Positions 41,640 to 52,844 of a DNA stretch of 64,000 bases are shown in pieces. Both the position numbers and the translations under genes were made by a program. The notes beneath the pieces are model-generated. The model was not told the origin of the DNA. It searched no databases and saw nothing but the letters and a program-made list of their open reading frames with translations. The DNA is taken from contig OZ021723.1 of NCBI GenBank assembly GCA_963978545.1, forward strand, positions 101,774,002-101,838,001, given 5' to 3'. Each line of letters opens with the position of its first letter. The first letter of the stretch is position 1. This DNA is from Linyphia triangularis (Eukaryota > Arthropoda > Arachnida > Araneae > Linyphiidae).

Positions 41640-41660
41640 AATGAATTATTGTTCAAAAAG
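41640..41660. other. Satellite A to satellite B junction (in register)
   Basis: The last A monomer runs through GTGGGGGACGATATTCAATG and AATTATTGTTCAAAAAGT. It then continues as B with AAAATTTTCAAAACATTTTACC. The switch falls in the stretch that A and B share and keeps their common register, as expected for homologous unequal exchange between the two subfamilies. Confidence 0.8.
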
Positions 41661-42060
41661 TAAAATTTTCAAAACATTTTACCATTTTTTATATTGAAGC
41701 TCATATATAGGAGAATCTCCAATTTGAATTTTATAACATTCACTAAAAAAGAAGTGGGTCTAAAGTTGGTCCAAAAACTGCAATTTTCTCAAAAATAAAA
41801 TTTCCCAATTGAAAACACATGGCGGACAATTGAATGAATTATTTTTCAAAAAGTAAAATTTTCAAAATTTTTTCCCGTTTTTTATATTGAAGCTCATACA
41901 TAGGAAAATCTCCAATATGAATTTTATAACACTCACTAAATAAGAAGTGAATCTAAAGTTGGTCCAAAAAGTTGGTCCAAAAAGCAATTTTCTCGAAAAT
42001 ACAATTCCCTCATTGAAAACACAAGGCGGACTATTCAATGAATTATTGTTCAAAAAGTAA

Positions 42061-42832
42061 AATTTTCAAAATTTTTTCCCGTTTGTGATATTGAAGCTTA
42101 TATATAGGAGAATCTCTAATTCCAATATAATAACACTCACTAATAAAAAAGTGGGTCTAAAGTTGGTCCAAAAACTGCAATTTTCTCAAAAATAAAATTT
42201 CCCCATTGAAAACACATGGCGGACTGTTCAATGAATTATTGTTCAAAAAGTAAAATTTTCAACATTTTTTCCCGTTTGTGATATAGAAGCTTATATATAG
42301 GAGAATCTCCAATTCCAATTTTATAACACTCGCTAAATAAGAAGTGGGTTTTAAGTTGGTCCAAAAAGTGCAATTTTCTTAAAACTAAAATTCCCAGATT
42401 GAAAACACAAGGCGGACTATTCAATGAATTATTGTTCAAAAAGTAAAATTTTCAAAATTTTTTCCCGTTTGTGATATTGAAGCTTATATATAGGAGAATC
42501 TCTAATTCCAATATAATAACACTCACTAATAAAAAAGTGGGTCTAAAGTTGGTCCAAAAACTGCAATTTTCTCAAAAATAAAATTTCCCCATTGAAAACA
42601 CATGGCGGACTGTTCAATGAATTATTGTTCAAAAAGTAAAATTTTCAACATTTTTTCCCGTTTGTGATATAGAAGCTTATATATAGGAGAATCTCCAATT
42701 CCAATTTTATAACACTCGCTAAATAAGAAGTGGGTTTTAAGTTGGTCCAAAAAGTGCAATTTTCTTAAAACTAAAATTCCCAGATTGAAAACACATGGCG
42801 GACTATTCAATGAATTATTGTTCAAAAAGTAA
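42061..42832. repeat. Satellite B 386-bp dimer, two tandem copies
   Basis: The two 386-bp halves, starting at about 42,061 and 42,447, are nearly identical. Adjacent 193-bp monomers differ in linked variants (TGATATTGAAGC with ATATAATAAC versus TGATATAGAAGC with TTTATAACACTCGC). Confidence 0.85.
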
Positions 42833-43331
42833 AATTTTCAATTTTTTTCCCCGTGTGTGATATTGAAGCTTATATATAGGAAAACCTCCAATTCCAATTT
42901 TACAACACTCATTAAATAAGAAGTGGGTCTAAAGTTTGTCCAAATAGTGCAATTTTTCAAAAATGAAATTCCCCCATTGAAAACCCATGGTGGACTGTTC
43001 GATGATTTATTGTTCAAAAAGTAAAATTTTCAAAATTTTTTCCCATGTGTGATGTTGAAGCTTATATATAGCAGTATCTCTAATTCCAATTTTATAAAAC
43101 TCACTAAATAAGAAGTGGGTCTAAAATAGGTCCGAAAAGTTCAATTTTCTCAAAAATAAATTCCCCCATTGAAAACACATGGCGGACTATTCATAGAATT
43201 ATTGTTCAAAAAGTAAAATTTTTAAAAATTTTTCCCGTTTGCAATATTGAAGCTCATATATAGGAAAATCTCCAATTCGAATTTTATAATACTCACTAAA
43301 TAAGAAATGGGTCTAAAGTTGGTCCCAAAAA

Positions 43332-44023
43332 TTGCACTTTTAAAATATTTCGCTTTTAATTTTTCCAATGTTAACCGTATGGAAAATTTGACATATCAAA
43401 ATTTTCAAAATTTTACATTTTTTTTTGCAACTAGGATAACAGAAATCATTACGCGAATTGATATCCACAATCAAATGGTCATTAAAAGGAAATTTTACTT
43501 CTCAAAATTCAGTTATTGCCAAAAAAAGTCTTTATATCCTTTTGAATATACATTAAACTTGCCAATCCTTAGGCAATATTCAAATTCTCAATTTTCAAAT
43601 TTTAACCTTAATTTGTAGCCTAGGATAGTAAAAGTCATCACCCGATTTTATTCTGATCATCAATTTGCTTATAAAATGGTATTTTAGCACTCAAAATCGA
43701 ACTAATGCAAATTTAAAAGACGGATTGAAAACATTTTCTGAGCGCTTTCGTTTCAAAATTTCAACTTCTCATATAGCTATTCAAAAATAGTTTTTTTGGC
43801 CAAATTTGGAAATTTGTTTGATTTTTAAAGTGTTTTTGTATAAAAAAACACAATTTGGAACCATTTGATAGAAATGAAATTTTCTATTCAAATACACTCG
43901 AATCTGAAATATTTCAAGACTTTCGAAAAATTAAATTTTTGTTTTTTAGAATACTTACTATTTGCCACAAGAAAGACTATAAAACATATATCTAACTCCA
44001 ATTAGCAATTTGAAAGCATTTGA
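43332..44023. repeat. Diverged long-form satellite relic within B, copy 1
   Basis: Between two B monomers lies about 690 bp that is not B. Its first part (to about 43,515) aligns in order with the A-specific segment: TTTTCCA..TGGAAAA dyad, TAACAGAAATCATTACGCG, GATATCCACAATCAAATGG, TCATTAAAAGG, TTTTACTTCTCAA. A second, more diverged A-like segment follows at about 43,575-43,735 (GTAAAAGTCATCACCC, GATCATCAATTTGC, TTTTAGCACTCAAAATCG, CTAATGCAAATTT). The rest (about 43,740-44,023) I cannot assign. It contains the palindrome CCAAATTTGG (43,800-43,809) and a hairpin GTGTTTTT/AAAAACAC (43,830-43,851). Confidence 0.8.
43361..43386. repeat. Dyad element of the relic
   Basis: TTTTCCA (43,361-43,367) and TGGAAAA (43,380-43,386) flank a 12-base spacer that contains GTTAAC. 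It occupies the position of the A monomer dyad. Compared with the common A form, both arms have changed so that pairing is kept. Confidence 0.7.
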
Positions 44024-46446
44024 GCAATTTTCTCGAAAATACAATTCAACCATTGAAAACACATGGCGGACTTTTCAATGAATTATTGTACAAAAAGTAA
44101 AATTTTCAAAAATTTTTCCCGTTTTTTATATTGAAGCTCATATATAGGAGAATCTCCAATTTGAATTTTATAACACTCATTAAATAAGAAGTGCGTCTAA
44201 AGTTGGTCCAAAAAGTGCAATTTTCTTAAAAATAAAATTCCAGCATTGAAAACACATGGCGGACTATTCAATGAATTATTGTTCAAAAAGTAAAATTTTC
44301 AAAATTTTTTCCAGATTGTGATATTGAAGCTTATATATAGGAGAATCTCTAATTCCAATATAATAACACTCACTAAAAAAAAGTGTATCTAAAGTTGGTC
44401 CAAAAACTGCAATTTTCACAAAAGTAAAATTCCCCCATTGAAAACACATGGCGGACTATTCAATGAATTATTGTTCAAAAAGTAAAATTTTCAAAACATT
44501 TTACCATTTTTTATATTGAAGCTCATATATAGGAGAATCTCCAATTTGAATTTTATAACATTCACTAAAAAAGAAGTGGGTCTAAAGTTGGTCCAAAAAC
44601 TGCAATTTTCTCAAAAATAAAATTTCCCCATTGAAAACACATGGCGGACAATTGAATGAATTATTTTTCAAAAAGTAAAATTTTCAAAATTTTTTCCCGT
44701 TTTTTATATTGAAGCTCATACATAGGAAAATCTCCAATTCGAATTTAATAACACTCACTAAATAAGAAGTGAGTCTAAAGTTGGTCCATAAAGTGCAATT
44801 TTCTCAAAAATAAAATTTCCCCATTGAAAACACATGGCGGACTATTCAATGAATTATAGTTCAAAAAGTAAAATTTTCAAAATTTTTTCCTCTTTTTTTA
44901 TATTGAAGCTCATACATAGGAAAATCTCCAATTCGAATTTTATAACACTCACTAAATAAGAAGTGGGTCTAAAGTTGGTCCAAAAAGTTGTTCCAAAAAG
45001 CAATTTTCTCGAAAATACAATTCCCTCATTGAAAACACATGGCGGACTATTCAATGAATTATTGTTCTAAAAGTAAAATTTTCAAATTTTTTTCCCGTTT
45101 GTGATATTGAAGCATATATATAGGAGAATCTCTAATTCCAATATAATAACACTCATTAAAAAAAAAGTGGGTCTAAAGTTGGTTCAAAAACTGCAATTTT
45201 CTCAAAAATAAAATTTCCCCATTGAAAACACATAGCGGACTGTTCAATGAATTATTGTTCAAAAAGTAAAATTTTCAAAATTTTCTCCCGTTTGTGATAT
45301 AGAAGCTTATATATAGGAGAATCTCCAATTCCAATTTTATAACACTCGCTAAATAAGAAGTGGGTTTTAAGTTGGTCCAAAAAGTGCAATTTTCACAAAA
45401 ATAAAATTCCAGCATTGAAAACACATGGTGGACTATTCAATGAATTATTGTTCAAAAAGTAAAATTTTCAAAATTTTTTCCCGATTGTGATATTGAAGCT
45501 TATATATAGGAGAATCTCTAATTCCAATATAATAACACTCACTAAATAAGTGAGTCTAAAGTTGGTCCAAAAAGTGCAATTTTCTCAAAAGTAAAATTCT
45601 CCCATTGAAAACACATGGTGGACTATTCAATGAATTATTGTTCAAAAAGTAAAATTTTCAAAAATTTTTCCCGTTTTTAATATTGAAGCTCATACATAGG
45701 AAAATCTCCATTTCGAATTTTATAACACTCACTAAATAAGAAGTGAATCTAAAGTTGGTCCAAAAAGTTGGTCCAAAATGCAATTTTCTCGAAAATACAA
45801 TTCCCTCATTGAAAACACATGGCGGACTATTCAATGAATTATTGTTCAAAAAGTAAAATTTTCAAATTTTTTTCCCGTTTGTGATATTGAAGCTTATATA
45901 TAGGAGAATCTCCAATTTAAATTTTATAACATTCACTAAAAAAGAAGTGGGTCTAAAGTTGGTCCAAAAACTGCAATTTTCTCAAAAATAAAATTTCCCC
46001 ATTGAAAACACATAGCGGACTATTGAATGAATTATTTTTCAAAAAGTAAAATTTTCAAAATTTTTTCCCGTTTTTTATATTGAAGCTCATACATAGGAAA
46101 ATCTCCAATTCGAATTTAATAACACTCACTAAATAAGAAGTGAGTCTAAAGTTGGTCCATAAAGTGCAATTTTCTCAAAAATAAAATTTCCCCATTGAAA
46201 ACACATGGCGGACTAATCAATGAATTATAGTTCAAAAATTAAAATTTTCAAAATTTTTTCCTCTTTTTTTATATTGAAGCTCATACATAGGAAAATCTCC
46301 AATTCGAATTTTATAACACTCACTAAATAAGAAGTGGGTCTAAAGTTGGTCGAAAAAGTTGGTCCAAAAAGCAATTTTCTCGAAAATACAATTCCCTCAT
46401 TGAAAACACAAGGCGGACTATTCAATGAATTATTGTTCAAAAAGTA

Positions 46447-48380
46447 AAATTTTCAAAATTTTTTCCCGTTTGTAATATTGAAGCTTATATATAGGAGAAT
46501 CTCTAATTCCAATATAATAACACTTACTAAAAAAAAAGTGGGTCTAAAGTTGGTCCAAAAACTGCAATTTTCTCAAAAATAAAATTTCCCCATTGAAAAC
46601 ACATGGCGGACTGTTCAATGAATTATTGTTCAAAAAGTAAAATTTTCAAAATTTTTTCCCGTTTGTGATATAGAAGCTTATATATAGGAGAATCTCCAAT
46701 TCCAATTTTATAACACTCGCTAAATAAGAAGTGGGTTTTAAGTTGGTCCAAAAAGTGCAATTTTCTCAAAACTAAAGTTCCCAGATTGAAAACACATGGC
46801 GGACTATTCAATGAATTATTGTTCAAAAAGTAAAATTTTCAATTTTTTTCCCCGTGTGTGATATTGAAGCTTATATATAGGAAAACCTCCAATTCCAATT
46901 TTACAACACTCATTAAATAAGAAGTGGGTCTAAAGTTTGTCCAAATAGTGCAATTTTTTCAAAAATGAAATTCCCCCATTGAAAACACATGGTGGACTGT
47001 TCAATGATTTATTGTTCAAAAAGTAAAATTTTCAAAATTTTTTCCCATGTGTGATATTGAAGCTTATATATAGCAGAATCTCTAATTCCAATTTTATAAA
47101 ACTCACTAAATAAGAAGTGGGTCTAAAATAGGTCCGAAAAGTTCAATTTTCTCAAAAATAAAATTCCCCCATTGAAAACACATGGCGGACTATTCATAGA
47201 ATTATTGTTCAAAAAGTAAAATTTTCGAAAATTTTTCCCGTTTGCAATATTGAAGCTCATATATAGGAAAATCTCCAATTCGAATTTTATAATACTCACT
47301 AAATAAGAAATTTGTCTAAAGTTGGTCCCAAAAATTGCACTTTTAAAATATTTCGCTTTTAATTTTTCCAATGTTAACCGTATGGAAAATTTGACATATC
47401 AAAATTTTCAAAATTTTACATTTTTTTTTGCAACTAGGATAACAGAAATAATACGCGAATTGATTTCCACAATCAAATGGTCATTAAAATGAAATTTTAC
47501 TTCTCAAAATTCAGTTATTGCCAAAAAAAGTCTTTATATCCCTTTGAATATACATTAAACTTGCCAATCCTTAAGCAATATTCAAATTCTCAATTTTCAA
47601 ATTTTAACCTCAATTTGTAGCCTAGGATAGTAAAAGTCATCACCCGATTTTATTCTGATCATCAATTTGCTTATAAAATGGTATTTTAGCACTCAAAATC
47701 GAACTAATGCAAATTTAAAAGACGGATTGAAAACATTTTCTGAGCGCTTTCGTTTCAAAATTTCAACTTCTCATATAGCTATTCAAAAATAGTTTTTTTG
47801 GCCAAATTTGGAAATTTGTTTGATTTTTAAAGTGTTTTTGTATAAAAAAACACAATTTGGAACCATTTGATAGAAATGAAATTTTCCATTCAAATACACT
47901 CGAACCTGAAATATTTCAAGATTTTCGAAAAATTAAATTTTTGTTTTTTAGAATACTTTTTTTTAATTAATATTTGCCACAAGAAAGACTATAAAACATA
48001 TATCTAACTCCAATTAGCAATTTGAAAGCATTTGAGCAATTTTCTCGAAAATACAATTCAACCATTGAAAACACATGGCGGACTTTTCAATGAATTATTG
48101 TACAAAAAGTAAAATTTTCAAAAATTTTTCCCGTTTTTTATATTGAAGCTCATATATAGGAGAATCTCCAATTTGAATTTTATAACACTCATTAAATAAC
48201 AAGTGCGTCTAAAGTTGGTCCAAAAAGTGCAATTTTCTTAAAAATAAAATTCCAGCATTGAAAACACATGGCGGACTATTCAATGAATTATTGTTCAAAA
48301 AGTAAAATTTTCAAAATTTTTTCCCGATTGTGATATTGAAGCTTATATATAGGAGAATCTCTAATTCTAATATAATAACA
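46447..48380. repeat. Satellite B block duplicated from 42,447-44,370, copy 2
   Basis: This is the second copy of the roughly 1.9-kb block. It differs from the first by scattered substitutions (for example GGTCTAAAG versus TTGTCTAAAG near 47,311) and by the small insertion near 47,957. It is therefore clearly older than the hAT-bearing duplication in this window. Confidence 0.8.
47335..48035. repeat. Diverged long-form satellite relic within B, copy 2
   Basis: This has the same content and order as the relic at 43,332-44,023, including the dyad, the GTGTTTTT hairpin and the CCAAATTTGG palindrome. It has a few substitutions and a net gain of about nine bases. Satellite B resumes at GCAATTTTCTCGAAAATAC. 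Confidence 0.8.
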
Positions 48381-48859
48381 CTCACTAAATAAGTGAGTCT
48401 AAAGTTGGTCCAAAAAGTGCAATTTTCTCAAAAGTAAAATTCCCCCATTGAAAACACATGGTGGACTATTCAATGAATTATTGTTTAAAATGTATAATTT
48501 TCAAAAATTTTTCCCGTTTTTAATATTGAAGCTCATAAATAGGAAAATCTCCAATTCGAATTTTATAACACTCACTAAATAAGAAGTGAATATAAAGTTG
48601 GTCCAAAAAGTTGGTCCAAAAAGCAATTTTCTCGAAAATACAATTCCCTCATTGAAAACACATGGCGGACTATTCAATGAATTATTGTTCAAAAAGTAAA
48701 ATTTTCAAATTTTTTTCCCGTTTGTGATATTGAAGCTTATATATAGGAGAATCTCCAATTTGAATTTTTTAACATTCACTAAAAAAGAAGTGGGTCTAAA
48801 GTTGGTCCAAAAAGTGCAATTTTCTCAAAAGTAAAATTCCCCCATTGAAAACACATGGC

Positions 48860-49826
48860 GGACAATTGAATGAATTATTTTTCAAAAAGTAAAATTTTCA
48901 AAATTTTTTCCCGTTTTTTATATTGAAGCTCATACATAGGAAAATCTCCAATTCGAATTTAATAACACTCACTAAATAAGAAGTGAGTCTAAAGTTGGTC
49001 CATAAAGTGCAATTTTCTCAAAAATAAAATTTCCCCATTGAAAACACATGGCGGACTATTCAATGAATTATTGTTCAAAAAGTAAAATTTTCAAAACATT
49101 TTACCATTTTTTATATTGAAGCTCATATATAGGAGAATCTCCAATTTGAATTTTATAACATTCACTAAAAAAGAAGTGGGTCTAAAGTTGGTCCAAAAAC
49201 TGCAATTTTCTCAAAAATAAAATTTCCCAATTGAAAACACATGGCGGACAATTGAATGAATTATTTTTCAAAAAGTAAAATTTTCAAAATTTTTTCCCGT
49301 TTTTTATATTGAAGCTCATACATAGGAAAATCTCCAATTCGAATTTAATAACACTCACTAAATAAGAAGTGAGTCTAAAGTTGGTCCATAAAGTGCAATT
49401 TTCTCAAAAATAAAATTTCCCCATTGAAAACACATGGCGGACTATTCAATGAATTATTGTTCAAAAAGTAAAATTTTCAAAACATTTTACCATTTTTTAT
49501 ATTGAAGCTCATATATAGGAGAATCTCCAATTTGAATTTTATAACATTCACTAAAAAAGAAGTGGGTCTAAAGTTGGTCCAAAAACTGCAATTTTCTCAA
49601 AAATAAAATTTCCCAATTGAAAACACATGGCGGACAATTGAATGAATTATTTTTCAAAAAGTAAAATTTTCAAAATTTTTTCCCGTTTTTTATATTGAAG
49701 CTCATACATAGGAAAATCTCCAATTCGAATTTAATAACACTCACTAAATAAGAAGTGAGTTTAAAGTTGGTCCATAAAGTGCAATTTTCTCAAAAATAAA
49801 ATTTCCCCATTGAAAACACATGGCGG
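48860..49826. repeat. Satellite B 386-bp dimer, about 2.5 tandem copies
   Basis: The linked variants AAACATTTTACCATTTTTTATATTG and GGCGGACAATTGAATG alternate, with ACTATTCAATGAATTATTG at 49,055 and again exactly 386 bp later at 49,441. The same variant pair also occurs at about 41,655-41,850 and 44,480-44,670. Confidence 0.8.
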
Positions 49827-51075
49827 ACTATTCAATGAATTATAGTTCAAAAAGTAAAATTTTCAAAATTTTTTCCTCTTTTTTTATATTGAAGCTCATA
49901 CATAGGAAAATCTCCAATTCGAATTTTATAACACTCACTAAATAAGAAGTGGGTCTAAAGTTGGTCCAAAAAGTTGGTCCAAAAAGCAATTTTCTCGAAA
50001 ATACAATTCCCTCATTGAAAACACAAGGCGGACTATTCAATGAATTATTGTTCAAAATTTAAAATTTTCAAAATTTTTTCCCGTTTGTAATATTGAAGCT
50101 TATATATAGGAGAATCTCTAATTCCAATATAATAACACTCACTAAAAAAAAAGTGGGTCTAAAGTTGGTCCAAAAACTGCAATTTTCTCAAAAATATATT
50201 TCCCCATTGAAAACACATGGCGGACTGTTCAATGAATTATTGTTCAAAAAGTAAAATTTTCAAAATTTTTTCCCGTTTGTGATATAGAAGCTTATATATA
50301 GGAGAATCTCCAATTCCAATTTTATAACACTCGCTAAATAAGAAGTGGGTTTTAAGTTGGTCCAAAAAGTGCAATTTTCTCAAAACTAAAGTTCCCAGAT
50401 TGAAAACACATGGCGGACTATTCAATGAATTATAGTTCAAAAATTAAAATTTTCAAAATTTGTTCCTCTTTTTTTATATTGAAGCTCATACATAGGAAAA
50501 TCTCCAATTCGAATTTTATAACACTCACTAAATAAGAAGTGGGTCTAAAGTTGGTCCAAAAATTTGGTCCAAAAAGCAATTTTCTCGAAAATACAATGCC
50601 CTCATTGAAAACACAAATCGGACTATTCAATGAATTATTGTTCCAAAAGTAAAATTTTCAAAATTTTTTCCCGTTTTTAATATTGAAGCTCATACATAGG
50701 AAAATCTCCAATTCGAATTTTATAACACTCACTAAATAAGAAGTGAATCTAAAGTTGGTCCAAAAAGTTGGTCCAAAAAGCAATTTTCTCGAAAATACAA
50801 TTCCCTCATTGAAAACACATGGCGGACTATTCAATGAATTATTGTTCAAAAAGTAAAATTTTCAAATTTTTTTCCCGTTTGTGATATTGAAGCTTATATA
50901 TAGGAGAATCTCCAATTTGAATTTTATAACATTCACTAAATAAGAAGTGGGTTTTAAGTTGGTCCAAAAAGTGCAATTTTCTCAAAACTAAAATTCTCAG
51001 ATTGAAAACACATGGTGGACTGTTCAATTATTTATTGTTCAAAAAGTAAAATTTTCAAAATTTTTTCCCATGTGT

Positions 51076-51085
51076 GATATTTCAC
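51076..51085. other. Satellite B to satellite A junction (out of register)
   Basis: B sequence CCCATGTGTGATATT, which normally continues GAAGCTTATATA, runs directly into A sequence TTTCACGTATTGAAAG. The two sides belong to different points of the repeat, and only two or three bases (TT) are shared. This junction therefore does not look like in-register homologous exchange. Confidence 0.8.
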
Positions 51086-51745
51086 GTATTGAAAGTACAT
51101 GGGGGACGATATTCGATGAATTATTTTTCAAAAAGTAAAAATCTCAATTTTTTTTCCTTTGGCGAAATTGAAGCTTTTATATATTAGAATCTACATTTCC
51201 AATATTTTAACATAAAAAAAATGCGAAGGTGGTCAAAGTTTGGTCCAAATCTGTTCAGTTTAAAAGTTTTTCATCTTTAATTTTCCCATGTTAATTGTAT
51301 GGGAAATTTCAAATTTTTCAATTTTCACAATCTTTTTACACCTTTTGTCATAAAAATAATCACCCCAAACAATGTCCACAATCAAATCGTCATTATAACT
51401 ATATTTTACGTCGAGAAATGCAAATTTCACCTATTGAAAATACGTGGGGGTCGATATTCAATGAATTATTTTTCAAAAAGTAAAAATCTCAATTTTTTTA
51501 CTTTTGGTGAAATTAAAGCTTTTATATAGGAGAATCTCTAATTCCAAATTTATAACATAAAAAAAATGCGAAATTGTTCAAAGGTTGGTCCAAATCTGGT
51601 CAGTTTAAAAGTTTTTCATCTTTAATTTTCCACATGTTAATTGTATGGAAAATTTCCCATTTTTCAATTTTCGCAATCTTTTTGCACCTTGTGTTATAAA
51701 AATCATCAATCCAATCAATTTCCACAATCAAATCATCCTTATAAC
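51081..51745. repeat. Satellite A array between B and hAT copy 2
   Basis: This stretch is just under two satellite A monomers. From about 51,250 onward it matches about 760-1251 at a constant offset of 50,494. Before that it follows a different monomer (TTGAAAGTACATGGGGG, GAAATTGAAGCTTTTATATATTAG). The left edge of the large duplication therefore lies near 51,250. Confidence 0.9.
51738..51745. repeat. Target-site duplication, left (CTTATAAC), hAT copy 2
   Basis: Same sequence and same satellite context as at 1244-1251. Confidence 0.97.
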
Positions 51746-51938
51746 TAGGGATGGAACGGATGTGAGTTTTGCCGGATACCGGATTTCGGATATCCGGGGT
51801 ACCATGTCTACCGGATACGGATATCCGAAACGGATTTCACCGGATATCCGGCCGGATATTCGGTCTATATACTAAAAACGATATTTATACGATATGCTAT
51901 ACGAAAAAAATGGTCATGATATGAAGTATCAAGTAAAT

Positions 51939-52203
51939 TATAATTAGTGATTAGCGCACAGCACTGTATGCCACAGGTCCATGGTTTGATTCGCGAACTG
52001 GGAAAGGTTGACTTAGCTGTTTATACCTGAAAGAAATAAACTGAGGAGGACCATGCATGCTTGGGATCTAAACACTGGGGTTCGGAGTCAGAATGACCAT
52101 CTGACCGGAACATCTGCTATGTGACACACAAATGCCACAGTCAAGAAAGCTGAGCTGGGCCCAGCAGACCTTGGTCCACACGGGCTGTCACGCCACTGAG
52201 TTA
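51939..52203 (+). mobile_element. tRNA-derived SINE-like sequence inside hAT copy 2
   Basis: This is the counterpart of 1445-1709. The B box GGTTTGATTCG is at 51,983-51,993. The limits are approximate for the same reasons as in copy 1. Confidence 0.7.
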
Positions 52204-52497
52204 ATTTTTTTTATTTAAACTTTAGTTGATGAAACGATGTTTTAGTGATGCCAATACCTACACTTGCTGAACAATTTTGAAACTTCATCACCATTTTGTT
52301 TGTGTGTTACTTAAAATTGTACCAAACATTCTGCAATGTGATTAAAATATTTCAGAAATACGTTTGTAAATTGTTACTCAACTTCTTCTTACCTTGTATC
52401 ATGTAATGTAAACATAAGATAATCTTCCTCAAGTCTGCATAAATATCCTATATAGCTTTTACCCGAAAAACACACAGCAAGGTGATAACAAACAAAA

Positions 52498-52844
52498 TTA
52501 GAACTTACATATTTTTGTGGTTAAGGCTTTTGCTTTAGGATCATCTAAACTCCACAATTCTGGTACATATATTGTCGATTCCAATGTTGTCTGCGTGCAT
52601 TTCTTGTTTTGATGAATTGTTTTTTCTTGTTCATCACTATTTGATGCATTTAGTGAGTCTTTTAAGCTTCGGTGAATTTCCTTATGCACACTCATTAAAT
52701 GGTTCCATAAAAGGGTTTTGTGGAAAAGGATTTTGAGCTTTTGCAGCGCACAATATATTTTTTAAACGATTCTGTGGAGCAAGTAACACATAGGGCTTTG
52801 CTTTCGTCATTTCCATTAATTTTAAAATACTTCCAAATGGGTGA
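52498..52844 (-). pseudogene. hAT transposase N-terminal remnant (BED zinc finger, frameshifted), copy 2
   Basis: This is the counterpart of 2004-2350 with the same frameshift between the Cys-x2-Cys half (WKYF to ALCVTC) and the His-x4-His half (WNHLMSVH), the same stops, and the same splice-donor-like GTAAGT on the minus strand (52,508-52,503). Identical lesions show that the gene was already dead before the region was duplicated. No catalytic domain is present. Confidence 0.85.

Larger units (their letters stand above)
3264..41655. repeat. Satellite A main array (about 108 monomers of 343-362 bp)
   Basis: This is a continuous head-to-tail array in one orientation. AAGCTT landmarks at 3389, 3742, 4095, 4442, 4785 and 5131 give spacings of 353, 353, 347, 343 and 346. 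Between about 33,300 and 41,650 the typical spacing rises to about 358, because most monomers there carry a CAAACTTTGCAATTTTCGAAA variant several bases longer. Monomers differ by scattered substitutions and small indels that define subtypes, such as TACTGCTCAATGTCAAG versus TACGTCGAG after ACATTT, or GACGATATTC versus GTTCTATATTC after ATGGGG. No non-satellite insertion was noticed in this stretch. There is no credible gene: open frames appear in several frames of both strands over the same DNA and are broken by indels between monomers. Confidence 0.96.
42447..44370. repeat. Satellite B block duplicated at 46,447-48,380 (offset about 4.0 kb), copy 1
   Basis: Monomers and the relic appear in the same order in both blocks, at offset 4,001 before the relic and 4,012 after it. 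The shift comes mainly from extra bases (TTTTTTAATTAA-like) near 47,957 in the second block. Confidence 0.8.
41656..51080. repeat. Satellite B array (monomer about 193 bp)
   Basis: This is a head-to-tail array with a shorter period. AAGCTT landmarks at 42094, 42287, 42480 and 42673 are each 193 bp apart. Each monomer has TTGAAAACACATGGCGGAC, TCAATGAATTATTGTTCAAAAAGT, CCCGTTTGTGATATTGAAGC, GGAGAATCTC, CACTCACTAAATAAGAAGTG and AAAGTTGGTCC, all clearly related to the A monomer between TTGAAAATACATGGGGG and TTGGTCCAAATCTG. About 160 bp of the A monomer, including its dyad and the CACCTTGTGTC block, is missing and replaced by a short CAATTTTCTCAAAAATAAAATTTCC bridge. Two diverged relics interrupt it. 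Minus-strand open frames of 60-80 codons recur with the repeat and are not considered genes. Confidence 0.95.

Noticed and set aside
33300..41655. A CRISPR-like array
   Set aside because: The repeats are hundreds of bases long and contiguous with no unique spacers, and no cas-like genes are present. This is a eukaryotic satellite.
42236..51027. Conserved minus-strand peptides beginning MNNNSLNSPPCVFN in satellite B
   Set aside because: They begin at the same monomer landmark each time, are truncated differently by monomer indels, and show no codon-level constraint that I can see.
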